Shown in pieces: positions 41,062 through 50,690 of a stretch of 64,000 nucleotides of DNA (position 1 is the stretch's first letter; each line of letters starts with the position of its first letter). The position numbers and the translations under genes are program-made. The notes below the pieces were generated by a model that was given only the letters and a program-made list of their open reading frames with translations, made no database searches and was not told where the DNA came from. Source of the stretch: Candidatus Dormiibacterota bacterium (GTDB lineage: Bacteria > Acidobacteriota > Polarisedimenticolia > Gp22-AA2); NCBI GenBank assembly GCA_035635555.1, contig DASQAT010000004.1, positions 36,796 through 100,795 of the forward strand, in the 5' to 3' direction.

Positions 41062-42228
41062 CTAGCACAGACGCGCGGACCGGTCAAACCTGCGCGACGT
41101 GCCCGACGGGACGCGGGGGAGCGGGCCGCCTGGCCCGCTCCCCCGATCTGGAGGGGGACGCAAACCCGCGAGCGGTTCGCGGTATTCGTCCTTACTTCGG
41201 TGCTCTTCCAGAGCCGCGAGAACCTTTCTGACGATCGAAGACGTGGGCAGGAGGCTTAAATCGGCGGAACGGAGCCAGCGGTAGCGGCCGCGCGGCGGTT
41301 CGGACAGGAGGCGCGCCGGCCTGATGCTCAGCACGAGGCGCCGGTAGGTGATCGAGTGGCGGATGATGGCGACCGGCCTCTCGAGCTCGAGACTCAAGCC
41401 GTCGATGGCACCGCCCCGGGCCTGCGTCGGAAACTCCCATAACCCATGCATCAGATTTCGATCCGTGCGGCGGCGGAGAAGGAGCCGCCCGTCCCGTGAG
41501 ACGACGGCCACATCGGCGCGGACCGTCACGGGAGACCGGGGCGGCGACTGGGGAAGGGGAACGCGGTCCTGCACCCCAGCCGCCCGCGCCAGGCAGCGCC
41601 GCCTCACGGGGCACGCCGGGCAGGACGGGCTCCGGGGCGTGCACAAGGTGGCCCCGAGCTCCATGAGCGCCTGGTTGAGATCGCCCGGAGAATCGGTGGC
41701 GTTCACGAGATCGTCCGCCCCGGCCCACAGCTCCCTCCCGCGGGCCGCCGTCCGGGGCCCGCGCAGGAGAAAGAGGCGGGACAGGACGCGGGCGACGTTG
41801 CCGTCGACGACCGGCAGGCGCTCGCCGTACGCGATGCTCAGGACCGCTCCCGCGGTGTAGCGCCCGACGCCGGGCAGCGCGAGCGCCTCCTCGAGGCGGC
41901 GCGGGAAGCGCCCGCCGTGTCGCCGGACGATCTGGCGCGCCGCCGCGTGCAGGTGACGGGCCCGCCGGTAGTAGCCGAGCCCGGACCAGGCGGCGAGAAC
42001 GTCGGAGAGACGGGCCCCGGCCAGGGCGGCGAGGGTCGGGAACGCGCTCATGAACCGGGCATAGTAGGGAAGAACGGCCTGCACAGTCGTCTGCTGCAGC
42101 ATGACCTCGGAGATCCAGACGCGGTAGGGTCCCGGTCGACGGCGCCACGGCAGATCGCGGCGATGCCGTCTGTACCAGGCGAGCAGCGCCGGGATCAGGT
42201 CGGGACGCGCGCTTCGTCGATCGGTCAC
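41062..42228 (-). CDS. mutY: A/G-specific adenine glycosylase MutY
   Basis: A 388-residue base-excision enzyme that removes adenine opposite 8-oxoguanine. It has WYRRHRRDLPWRRRPGPYR, the catalytic Glu in VWISEVMLQQTTVQAV, the helix-hairpin-helix LPGVGRYTAGAV, the catalytic Asp in LPVVDGNVARVL, a [4Fe-4S] site CTPRSPSCPACPVRRRC (C-x6-C-x2-C-x5-C), and a Nudix-like C-terminal domain. The tail beyond EEHRSKDEY has about 35 extra residues. GTG at 42228 is chosen: it follows a TATAAT box by 7 nt and gives a normal N terminus (TDRRSARPDLIPALL). The -10 box is shared with the divergent radical SAM gene. Confidence 0.93.
   Translation of the reverse strand: MTDRRSARPDLIPALLAWYRRHRRDLPWRRRPGPYRVWISEVMLQQTTVQAVLPYYARFMSAFPTLAALAGARLSDVLAAWSGLGYYRRARHLHAAARQIVRRHGGRFPRRLEEALALPGVGRYTAGAVLSIAYGERLPVVDGNVARVLSRLFLLRGPRTAARGRELWAGADDLVNATDSPGDLNQALMELGATLCTPRSPSCPACPVRRRCLARAAGVQDRVPLPQSPPRSPVTVRADVAVVSRDGRLLLRRRTDRNLMHGLWEFPTQARGGAIDGLSLELERPVAIIRHSITYRRLVLSIRPARLLSEPPRGRYRWLRSADLSLLPTSSIVRKVLAALEEHRSKDEYREPLAGLRPPPDRGSGPGGPLPRVPSGTSRRFDRSARLC
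41115..41144. repeat. Perfect 13-bp GC stem inside the mutY 3' end
   Basis: GGGGGAGCGGGCC at 41115-41127 pairs with GGCCCGCTCCCCC at 41132-41144 around a 4-nt loop. It is inside the non-conserved C-terminal tail of MutY and about 70 nt before the queD start, so it may attenuate readthrough into queD; no T-run follows. Confidence 0.5.
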
Positions 42229-42249
42229 GCCGCCGATTATAATGACGGA
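42229..42249. promoter_or_regulatory. Shared palindromic -10 box for two leaderless genes
   Basis: ATTATAAT at 42236-42243 equals its own reverse complement. It contains TATAAT on both strands: 6 nt before the ATG at 42250 (plus) and 7 nt before the GTG at 42228 (minus). One octamer thus provides -10 boxes for mutY and the radical SAM gene. Confidence 0.7.
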
Positions 42250-43125
42250 ATGACGAACGAAGGGGAGGTCTCGGTCGCCCGCCATCCCAGGGCCTATCGC
42301 GAGAACCTCTATGTCTACCCGGTCCTGTCCCGCCGGGCCCGCGGCATTTCCATCGGCATCAACCTGAACCCCGACAAAGTCTGCAATTTCGACTGCATCT
42401 ACTGCCAGGTGGATCGAACGACGCCGGCGGCCATCCGCCGGGTCGACGAAACCCGCCTCAAGGACGAGCTCCTCGCGATCCTCCAGGAGGCGAAAGAGGG
42501 AGCGCTGTACGAGCGGCCGGAGTTCAGGACCGTCCCCGAGGTGTTCCGTGTCGTGCGCGACATCACCTTCGCCGGCGACGGGGAGCCGCCGTCCTATGCC
42601 AATTTCAAGGGGGTGGTCGAGGACGTCCTGGCGATCAAGAAGGCGGCCGGGTTCCCCGGGCTCAAGGTCATCCTGCTGACCAACGCCACCCTCATCGACC
42701 GGGACAGGGTGAAGGAGGCCATGCGTCTTTTGGACGAGGACCACGGCGAGTTCTGGTTGAAGCTGGACGCCGGGACCGAGGAGTATTACCGGCTCGTCGA
42801 TCGGACCTCGATCCCGTTCTCGAAGGTCATGGCGAACATCAGGGAGGCGGCCCGGCTGCGACCGATCGTCCTGCAGAGCCTGTTCATGAAGGTCAGGGGG
42901 GAAGGGCCGTCTCCCGCCGAGATCGCCGCATTCTGCGATCGCGTGCGCGAGATCCTGTCGGACGGCACAGTCTCGCTCATCCAGGTCTACACCGTGGCCC
43001 GCCGGCCCGCCGAGCCGTACGTCGCGCCGTTGCCGGACGTCGACCTCGACCTGATCGCGGCCGAGGTCCGAAGACGCGTTCCCTCGGTCCCGGTCGAGAC
43101 CTTCTACAGCGACCGGATGAGCTGA
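42250..43125 (+). CDS. Radical SAM protein
   Basis: A 291-residue enzyme with the [4Fe-4S]-SAM motif CNFDCIYCQVDR (CxxxCxxC) after the lead-in SIGINLNPDKV. Further blocks DITFAGDGEPPSYANF and VILLTNATLIDRD, and LKLDAGTEEYYRL, fit the COG0731-type radical SAM oxidoreductases related to wybutosine-type tRNA enzymes, though bacterial members have no proven function. The C terminus (SLIQVYTVARRPAEP) is also shared by that group. It begins at ATG 42250 directly after a TATAAT box, so it is leaderless. It is divergent from mutY and has no neighbours in its own direction. Confidence 0.85.
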   Translation: MTNEGEVSVARHPRAYRENLYVYPVLSRRARGISIGINLNPDKVCNFDCIYCQVDRTTPAAIRRVDETRLKDELLAILQEAKEGALYERPEFRTVPEVFRVVRDITFAGDGEPPSYANFKGVVEDVLAIKKAAGFPGLKVILLTNATLIDRDRVKEAMRLLDEDHGEFWLKLDAGTEEYYRLVDRTSIPFSKVMANIREAARLRPIVLQSLFMKVRGEGPSPAEIAAFCDRVREILSDGTVSLIQVYTVARRPAEPYVAPLPDVDLDLIAAEVRRRVPSVPVETFYSDRMS

Positions 43126-43152
43126 CGCGGCCCCGCCCCGGGGCCACGTCCT

Positions 43153-44274
43153 TCAGGGGCACTCCCTCCGATCGACGATCGGCTCGCCGCTCCTGTCCAG
43201 GACGGCCGCGTAGGCGGCGAAGCCTCGTCCCTTCCGGGTGTAACGCGCGTCCCGCACCACGACGACCCGGCCGCCGCCCGGATCCTCCTCGAGGGTGGCG
43301 AACGGAAAACGGAAGAACTCGCGGATGACCTCGCCGGCGCAGCTCGTCAGCAGGCGAGCGGCGGCGGGGTCGTCCAGGCCGCGGGGCAGGGTCGCCATCG
43401 TGGCGGTCCCGTCCACGAACGGCAGCGCGGCGACGGTCCCGTGGCGGAGAGTCGATGCGTCGGCGATGATCCCTTCCCAGCGGAAGGGATCGGCGGGGCG
43501 CGGCAGCGCCGCCACCGTCGGCGCACGCCCTCCTGCGCGTTCGGCGCCCCTCTGTCCGAGCCGCCCGAGCGCCGCGTGGTGCGAGACGGCGCACAGGGCG
43601 GCGTACAGCACGACCAGAACCAGTCCGGCGCGCGCCGCCCGCGATCCATCTCCGTGTCTTCCGGCGGCGCCGCGGCAGACGGCGAGGGCCGTCAGGAGAG
43701 CCGCGGCCCAGGCGATCCGGCAGGCCGCGGGGACGACCGGCGTGAAGAGAACCACGCAGGCCGCGACGGCGGCTCCCATGAGCCAGACCCTGTCCCGACG
43801 ACGCCCGCCCGAGCCGGAGAGGTAGACCGCTCCGCCGAGGAACAGCCACAGCCACGGGTCGACGATGACCCAGAGGTCGCCATAGACCCAGCGGTCGCTC
43901 CAGGGAAGGAACGGACGGATGCCGTACGAATTCGCGGCGTCCATCAGAAGATGGCTTGCCACGCCGATCGCCGCCGCGATCAGGAGCGGGAGCGGCTTCG
44001 CCTTGTCCTCGAGCGGCCGGGCCGGGAGCCGGCGGTCGATGAGGAGGAGGATGATCCACCAGGAGAGCGCCAGGACGGCGAAACCGGCAATCGAGTGCGT
44101 GAAGCCCCGGTGCTCGTGGTAGTAGACCAGGACACTCCTGAAGCTGCTCCACGCCAGGTCCACGTCGGGCAGGTTGGCGCCGATCACGAGGGCCGTCGTG
44201 GCCAGGGGCGTGGTCTTCCCCAGACCCGCGCGAGCCAGCGCGAGACCCGTGAGCGTGTGGCAGACGTTTTCCAT
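43153..44274 (-). CDS. YdjM-like membrane-bound metal-dependent hydrolase
   Basis: A 373-residue protein whose first 200 residues match the inner-membrane hydrolase family annotated as YdjM/DUF457: HTLTGLALARAGLG, ANLPDVDLAW, HRGFTHSIAGF and ASHLLMDAANSYG supply conserved His and Asp ligands. Membrane segments include ALSWWIILLLI, LWLFLGGAVYLSG and later Ala-rich helices. The C-terminal 120 residues form a soluble domain (DPFRWEGIIADASTLRH, FRFPFATLEEDPGG). The family often acts on lipids or is SOS-linked, but no activity is established here. The ATG at 44274 is only 28 nt from the start of the divergent hydrolase gene, with weak TAGCAC box 9 nt before it. Confidence 0.8.
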   Translation of the reverse strand: MENVCHTLTGLALARAGLGKTTPLATTALVIGANLPDVDLAWSSFRSVLVYYHEHRGFTHSIAGFAVLALSWWIILLLIDRRLPARPLEDKAKPLPLLIAAAIGVASHLLMDAANSYGIRPFLPWSDRWVYGDLWVIVDPWLWLFLGGAVYLSGSGGRRRDRVWLMGAAVAACVVLFTPVVPAACRIAWAAALLTALAVCRGAAGRHGDGSRAARAGLVLVVLYAALCAVSHHAALGRLGQRGAERAGGRAPTVAALPRPADPFRWEGIIADASTLRHGTVAALPFVDGTATMATLPRGLDDPAAARLLTSCAGEVIREFFRFPFATLEEDPGGGRVVVVRDARYTRKGRGFAAYAAVLDRSGEPIVDRRECP

Positions 44275-44287
44275 CGGGCCGGCGTGC

Positions 44288-44302
44288 TAAGATTTTTTTC
44301 GC
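44288..44302 (+). promoter_or_regulatory. -10 element TAAGAT, leaderless start of the alpha/beta hydrolase
   Basis: TAAGAT at 44288-44293 is followed by a T-rich 9-nt stretch and the ATG at 44303. The divergent gene's weaker -10 (TAGCAC on the minus strand) overlaps it. Confidence 0.5.
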
Positions 44303-45418
44303 ATGAACAGGTTAAGCGTCCGATCCCCCCGCCGCGCTGGAGCGCGCCTCTGGAAGGCGCTCAACGTCCAGTTCGACGACTTCCGCGTATGGTACAAGAT
44401 CACCTATCGGCGCGGGCGTATCCTGGCGACCGAAGGGGACGCCTGGCAGGGTCTGGACGCGCCTGCCCACTTCGAGAACCCCGCCCTGTTCTATCACGGC
44501 GACGGCACCGTCCCGCGCGTCGCGACGCACACGGTGGGGCGCATCCCCGGCGCCGACGTCCTCCGCTTCACCTTCCCTACGCTTCACCCCATGAAGTTCA
44601 AGGAGACCAACGTCGCCGTGGGGCGCTTCTACCGCAGCCGGCGGCCGCGCGCCCCGGTCGTGATCATCAGCCACGGCTGGGCGCACAAGACGCTGCGGAC
44701 GGTCGAGCACCTGTACGTCCGGCCGTTCGTCCGGGCCGGGTTCTCGGTGGCGTTCGTCGCGCACCCGTTGCATTTCGAGCGGACCCCGCCCGGCACCTAC
44801 AGCGGCGAGCTCGTGGTGTCGGCCGACGTGGTCCTGACGGTCGAGGCGTTCCGGCAGGGGGTGATCGACATGCTGGCGACCGCGAACTGGCTGCGGGCCG
44901 AGGGGCACGGCGCTGTCGGGGTGTTCGGGTACTCCCTGGGCGGCTACCTCGCGGGGATCATGACGGCGGTGCGGGACGACTGGGCGTTCGCGGTCCTCGG
45001 CGGCGCGGGCGACTCACCGGTCTCCCCGATCCTGGACACGCGTCTGGGGCGGAACATCCGGGAGGATCTCGCCGCCTGCGGCATGCTCGATCGCGCCAGG
45101 CTGCAGCGGGCCTGGAAGGTGATCTCTCCCGGGGCGTTCCGCCCTCGCCTGCCGAAGGAACGCATCCTGCTCATCGCGGGTCGCTACGACCGGATCATGC
45201 TCCCCGCCTCTGTCCGGCGCCTCTGGCGCGCCTGGGGCCGCCCGCGGATCCAGTGGATGAACCGCGGACACTACGCGCTCCTGGCGACCAACCGGGGGCT
45301 GATGTCGCACGCCATCCCGTTCATGAAGACGATGACCGACCCCGGCGCTCAGGCCGCGGCGTCGACCGCGGGACCGGCGGGTGCGGGTCGCGTGGTGAGC
45401 AGCTCGAACCATTTGTAG
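44303..45418 (+). CDS. Alpha/beta-hydrolase fold protein
   Basis: A 371-residue cytoplasmic hydrolase. It has [18 protein letters not shown] (oxyanion region HG), the nucleophile elbow [14 protein letters not shown] (GxSxG), an acid in [13 protein letters not shown], and a closing His in [11 protein letters not shown], so a complete Ser-Asp-His triad. The N-terminal 90 residues ([17 protein letters not shown]) are specific to this group, which resembles the abhydrolase proteins annotated as dienelactone-hydrolase-like. Substrate unknown. The last 70 nt overlap the 3' end of cstA on the opposite strand. Leaderless start after a TAAGAT box. Confidence 0.8.
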   Translation: MNRLSVRSPRRAGARLWKALNVQFDDFRVWYKITYRRGRILATEGDAWQGLDAPAHFENPALFYHGDGTVPRVATHTVGRIPGADVLRFTFPTLHPMKFKETNVAVGRFYRSRRPRAPVVIISHGWAHKTLRTVEHLYVRPFVRAGFSVAFVAHPLHFERTPPGTYSGELVVSADVVLTVEAFRQGVIDMLATANWLRAEGHGAVGVFGYSLGGYLAGIMTAVRDDWAFAVLGGAGDSPVSPILDTRLGRNIREDLAACGMLDRARLQRAWKVISPGAFRPRLPKERILLIAGRYDRIMLPASVRRLWRAWGRPRIQWMNRGHYALLATNRGLMSHAIPFMKTMTDPGAQAAASTAGPAGAGRVVSSSNHL

Positions 45419-47175
45419 ACGCAGTTCCCGATGGTCACGATGATGCAAGCCATCATGACGACCGTCAGCGTGGCGTTCAGGTAATTCTGGAAGCGCAGCG
45501 CGGCGGTGGCGGCGGCGCGCGCCGTCGGAAGGAAGATGTCGGTGATCGACAGCCAGCCGGCCGTGAGGGTCGTGGTCGCGACGAACGCCAGCGGGACGAG
45601 GGTCACCCAGGCGTAGCGCGCCTTGCCCGATCGGATGATCACCGTGGTGCCGATCGACAGCGCCATCGCCGCGAGCAGCTGATTGGCGATCCCGAACATC
45701 GGCCAGATGGTGCCGATGGTTCCGGTGTGGATGAAATAACCCCAGGCGCCGACGATGAGGAACGAGGAGAGGACGGCCCCCGGCAGCCAGTCGGTCCTCT
45801 CCATCGGGCGGTAGAACCTTCCGAGAAACTCCTGCAGCAGAAAGCGGGCGACACGCGTGCCCGCGTCGATCGTGGTCAGGATGAACAACGCCTCGAACAT
45901 GATGGCGAAGTGGTACCAGTACGCCATCAGCCCGCGGAGCCCCGGGATATTGGCGAAGACGTGGGCCATCCCGACCGCCAGGGACACCGCGCCGCCCGTG
46001 CGGCCCGCGACCTCCTCGCCGACGGCGCGCGACAGGTCGGGCAGCTCGCTCACCTGCATCCCCAGGGCCGCGAAGCGTTCCGGAGGAACGTTGATGGCAA
46101 AGTAGTCGGCCGGGGCCAGCGACAGCACGGCGATGAAGGCCATGACACCCACGAACCCCTCGCAGAGCATCGCCCCGTAGGCGACCGGCCGGGCGTCCGT
46201 CTCCTTGTCCAGCATCTTCGGCGTGGTGCCGGAGCTCACCAGGGCATGGAACCCCGAGATGGCGCCGCAGGCGATGGTGATGAAGCAGAACGGGAAGACC
46301 TTGCCGGGAATGATCGGGCCGCCGCCGGCGACGAACTGAGTGAACGCAGGCATCTGGATGCGCGGAGCGACCAGGAAGACACCCAGGGCCAGGGCAGCGA
46401 CGGTGCCGATCTTCATGTAGGACGACAGGTAATCGCGCGGGCAGAGGAGCATCCAGACAGGCAGGACCGACGCGACGAAACCGTAGGCCGCGAGGAGAAG
46501 AGTCAGCTGGCCGCGCGTGAACGTGAACCAGGGCGCGAGGAAGGAGCCCGGGATGAAGCGGCCGACGATGACCGCCAGGACGAGGCCGATGACCCCGATG
46601 ATCGTCCCGCTCGTCTGCGCGCCGGGCTTCCAGCGGAACATGTAGAATCCCATGAACAGCGCCAGAGGGATCGTGACGGCGATGGTGAAGGTCCCCCAGG
46701 CCGAGCGCTCCAGGGCGTTGACCACCGCCAGACCCAGCCCGGCCAGGGCGATCACCACGATGAACAGGATCGCCAGCATGGCCGTGAAGCCGGCGAGGGA
46801 GTTCACCTCGGTCCGCGCGATTTCGGCGAGCGACTTGCCGTCCCGGCGCACCGAGGCGGTCAGGATCACGAAGTCGTGCACCGCCCCGCCGAGCACCACG
46901 CCGACGACCAGCCAGAGGAGGCCGGGGGCCCATCCGAACTGCGCCGCCAGAACCGGACCGATGAGCGGCCCCGCCCCGGCGATGGCGGCGAAGTGGTGGC
47001 CGAACAGGAGCCAGCGGTTCATCGGCTGGTAGTTCTGGCCGTCGTAGAGGCGGTGCGCGGGGGTCGTCCGCGCGTCGTCGAGGGCCAGGACTCTTGCCGC
47101 CACGAACGCGGAGTAGTAGCGGTAACCGATGACCATGCTGCAGATGGCGAAGATCAGGATCGGCAGGGCGTTCAT
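45349..47175 (-). CDS. cstA: Carbon starvation protein CstA-like transporter
   Basis: A 608-residue membrane protein with roughly 15-18 hydrophobic helices. Family blocks include [62 protein letters not shown] and [17 protein letters not shown]. Members of the CstA family take up pyruvate or peptides; pyruvate transport is shown in E. coli for CstA and BtsT. The start is ATG 47175, which follows a TAGCAT box by 7 nt; an ATG at 47184 overlaps that box. It is divergent from the box genes with a large palindrome between, and its 3' end overlaps the alpha/beta hydrolase gene by 70 nt. Confidence 0.92.
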   Translation of the reverse strand: MNALPILIFAICSMVIGYRYYSAFVAARVLALDDARTTPAHRLYDGQNYQPMNRWLLFGHHFAAIAGAGPLIGPVLAAQFGWAPGLLWLVVGVVLGGAVHDFVILTASVRRDGKSLAEIARTEVNSLAGFTAMLAILFIVVIALAGLGLAVVNALERSAWGTFTIAVTIPLALFMGFYMFRWKPGAQTSGTIIGVIGLVLAVIVGRFIPGSFLAPWFTFTRGQLTLLLAAYGFVASVLPVWMLLCPRDYLSSYMKIGTVAALALGVFLVAPRIQMPAFTQFVAGGGPIIPGKVFPFCFITIACGAISGFHALVSSGTTPKMLDKETDARPVAYGAMLCEGFVGVMAFIAVLSLAPADYFAINVPPERFAALGMQVSELPDLSRAVGEEVAGRTGGAVSLAVGMAHVFANIPGLRGLMAYWYHFAIMFEALFILTTIDAGTRVARFLLQEFLGRFYRPMERTDWLPGAVLSSFLIVGAWGYFIHTGTIGTIWPMFGIANQLLAAMALSIGTTVIIRSGKARYAWVTLVPLAFVATTTLTAGWLSITDIFLPTARAAATAALRFQNYLNATLTVVMMACIIVTIGNCVYKWFELLTTRPAPAGPAVDAAA

Positions 47176-47204
47176 CCGTCTCATGCTACCACGGACCCCC
47201 GCGT

Positions 47205-47366
47205 ACCCTCGCGGCGGCGCGGCCTGCGCCCGCCGGGCACGGGTCCGCGTCGCTGCGCGACGCTCCCCTCGCCTCGCTCCGCCCGCCGCGCGAAGGCGCG
47301 CGCGGCGGGGCCCCGTCGCTCGGTCTCGCACGGCCCGGCGGGCGCAGGCCGCGCCGCCGCGAGGGT
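47205..47366. repeat. Perfect 34-bp inverted repeat in the cstA/boxC divergent promoter
   Basis: Arm 47205-47238 is the exact reverse complement of 47333-47366 (34 of 34). The arms flank a 94-nt GC-rich loop that contains an 11-bp stem (about 47282-47310). Each arm ends where the -35 region of one gene should lie: 16 nt from the cstA -10 (TAGCAT, 47188-47183) and 8 nt from the boxC -10 (TATAAT, 47375-47380). Confidence 0.85.
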
Positions 47367-47374
47367 CGGACGGG

Positions 47375-47388
47375 TATAATGCCGTGCG
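47375..47388 (+). promoter_or_regulatory. boxC -10 TATAAT, leaderless
   Basis: TATAAT at 47375-47380 is followed by 8 nt and the ATG at 47389. No ribosome site is present. The -35 region falls inside the palindrome arm. Confidence 0.7.
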
Positions 47389-49062
<1,674 letters not shown>

Positions 49063-49063
49063 C

Positions 49064-50470
49064 GTGCAGCTCCACGAGACGATCCCGAACAATGTCGATC
49101 TGGCGGACGACAAGAAGCTGCTGCGGGCGCTGGAGCACTGGCAGCCGTCGTTCCTCGAGTGGTGGAGACAGATGGGCCCCGAGAGCTTCCAGGCCGCCGA
49201 CGTCTACCTCCGGACCGCCATCTCGGTCGACTCGGCCGGCTGGGCCAACTTCGACTTCGTCAGGATGCCGGAGTACCGCTGGGGGATCTTCCTGGCCGCG
49301 CCCGAGCCCGACAGAAGGATCGGTTTCGGGGATCTCATGGGGCAGCCGGTCTGGCAGGAGGTCCCCGGGGAGTATCGCAACCTGCTGCGCCGTCTGATCG
49401 TGACGCAGGGGGACACGGAGCCCGCCTCGGTCGAGCAGCAGCGCCGGCTGGGGGCGACCGCCCCGAGCCTGTACGACCTGCGCAACCTGTTCCAGGTGAA
49501 CGTCGAGGAGGGGAGACACCTCTGGGCGATGGTGTACCTCCTGCACCGCTACTTCGGCCGCGACGGCCGGGAGGAGGCGGAGGCGCTCCTGGCGCGCCGC
49601 TCGGGCGATCCGGATCGTCCCCGCATCCTCGGCGCCTTCAACGCTCCGATCGACGACTGGCTCTCCTTCTACATGTTCACGATGTTCACCGACCGCGACG
49701 GGAAGTACCAGCTCCTGGCCCTGGCGGAGAGCGGTCTCGACCCCCTGGCCCGCACCACGCGCTTCATGCTGACCGAGGAAGCGCACCACATGTTCGTCGG
49801 CGAGACCGGCATCCGGCGGATCGTGCAGCGCTCGTGCGAGCTGACCAGGGCGGCCCGGGACGGCGACGCCCGCCGGGAGGGCGGGATCGACCTCCCGACG
49901 CTGCAGAAGTACATCAACTCCTGGTATTCCGTGTCGCTGGATCTGTTCGGCGGCGAGATCTCCTCGAACGCGGCGGAGTACTTCGCCTGCGGTCTCAAGG
50001 GTCGGGCCAACGAGAAGAAGCACGAAGACCACGTGGCGCTCGAAGGGACGTACCCCATGGCGGTCCCCGAGAACGGCCGCCTGCGGGACAACGACGTCCC
50101 GCTGCGCAACGCCATGAACGAGATCCTGCGCGACGCCTACATCGACGACAATCAGCGCGGCCTCGACATGTGGAACAAGACGATCGCCGAGCACGGCATC
50201 GACCTCAGGCTGGCGCTGCCGTCCCGCCGCTTCAACCGGCGCATCGGGATCTACGCCGATCTGTGCTTCTCGCCCGAGGGGGAGCCGGTCACGCGGCAGG
50301 AGTTCGAGCGCCGGCAGGACGACTGGCTCCCCTCCGAGGCGGACAGGACGTACGTGAAGAGCCTGATGCAGACGGTCCACGAGCCGGGCCGCATGGCCAA
50401 CTGGATCGCCGCACCGACCAAGGGGATCGACGGCAAGCCGCTCACATTCGAGTACGTCCGGCTCGTCTGA
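49064..50470 (+). CDS. boxB: Benzoyl-CoA 2,3-epoxidase, oxygenase subunit (BoxB)
   Basis: A 468-residue diiron monooxygenase that epoxidises benzoyl-CoA. Conserved parts are HWQPSFLEWWRQMGPESF, WANFDFVRMPEYRWGIFL, NVEEGRHLWAMVYLLHRYF and LTEEAHHMFVGETG, which provide ExxH iron ligands, and the C-terminal FNRRIGIYADLCFSPEG. Length is as expected. GTG at 49064 is the start, 2 nt after the boxC stop, so the two are one operon. BoxA, the reductase subunit, is absent here, so electrons must come from another locus. Downstream is a 220-nt gap. Confidence 0.93.
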   Translation: MQLHETIPNNVDLADDKKLLRALEHWQPSFLEWWRQMGPESFQAADVYLRTAISVDSAGWANFDFVRMPEYRWGIFLAAPEPDRRIGFGDLMGQPVWQEVPGEYRNLLRRLIVTQGDTEPASVEQQRRLGATAPSLYDLRNLFQVNVEEGRHLWAMVYLLHRYFGRDGREEAEALLARRSGDPDRPRILGAFNAPIDDWLSFYMFTMFTDRDGKYQLLALAESGLDPLARTTRFMLTEEAHHMFVGETGIRRIVQRSCELTRAARDGDARREGGIDLPTLQKYINSWYSVSLDLFGGEISSNAAEYFACGLKGRANEKKHEDHVALEGTYPMAVPENGRLRDNDVPLRNAMNEILRDAYIDDNQRGLDMWNKTIAEHGIDLRLALPSRRFNRRIGIYADLCFSPEGEPVTRQEFERRQDDWLPSEADRTYVKSLMQTVHEPGRMANWIAAPTKGIDGKPLTFEYVRLV

Positions 50471-50516
50471 TTCGCGCAGGCGCACCCGCGCCCGTCTCTC
50501 CACCGTCCGCTCCCTC

Positions 50517-50538
50517 GATCACGGGATCGTGATCCCGT
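50517..50538. promoter_or_regulatory. Nested palindromes in the boxB-TonB receptor gap
   Basis: ACGGGATC-GT-GATCCCGT (50521-50538) is an 8-bp inverted repeat, and GATCACG...CGTGATC (50517-50534) overlaps it. It lies about 90 nt before the TATATT box of the TonB receptor and could be an operator or a weak terminator. Rest of the 220-nt gap shows only that promoter. Confidence 0.35.
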
Positions 50539-50604
50539 TCCCTGCCCGGTCGTAATCGTGGCGCGCATGCCGTCGTCGCCTTCGCGCCCACGTCCGTGGA
50601 ACGG

Positions 50605-50633
50605 GTGAACGGCTCCCGCGCGAGACCTATATT
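50605..50633 (+). promoter_or_regulatory. TonB receptor promoter GTGAAC-17-TATATT
   Basis: GTGAAC at 50605-50610, 17 nt, and TATATT at 50628-50633. A leader of about 50 nt follows, containing a GGGGAGGGG ribosome site before the GTG at 50691. Confidence 0.5.
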
Positions 50634-50690
50634 CGGGTCGTCTCCCGCACCGCGTCCGGCGCGGGTCCGGGAGCGGGGAGGGGACCCGGG

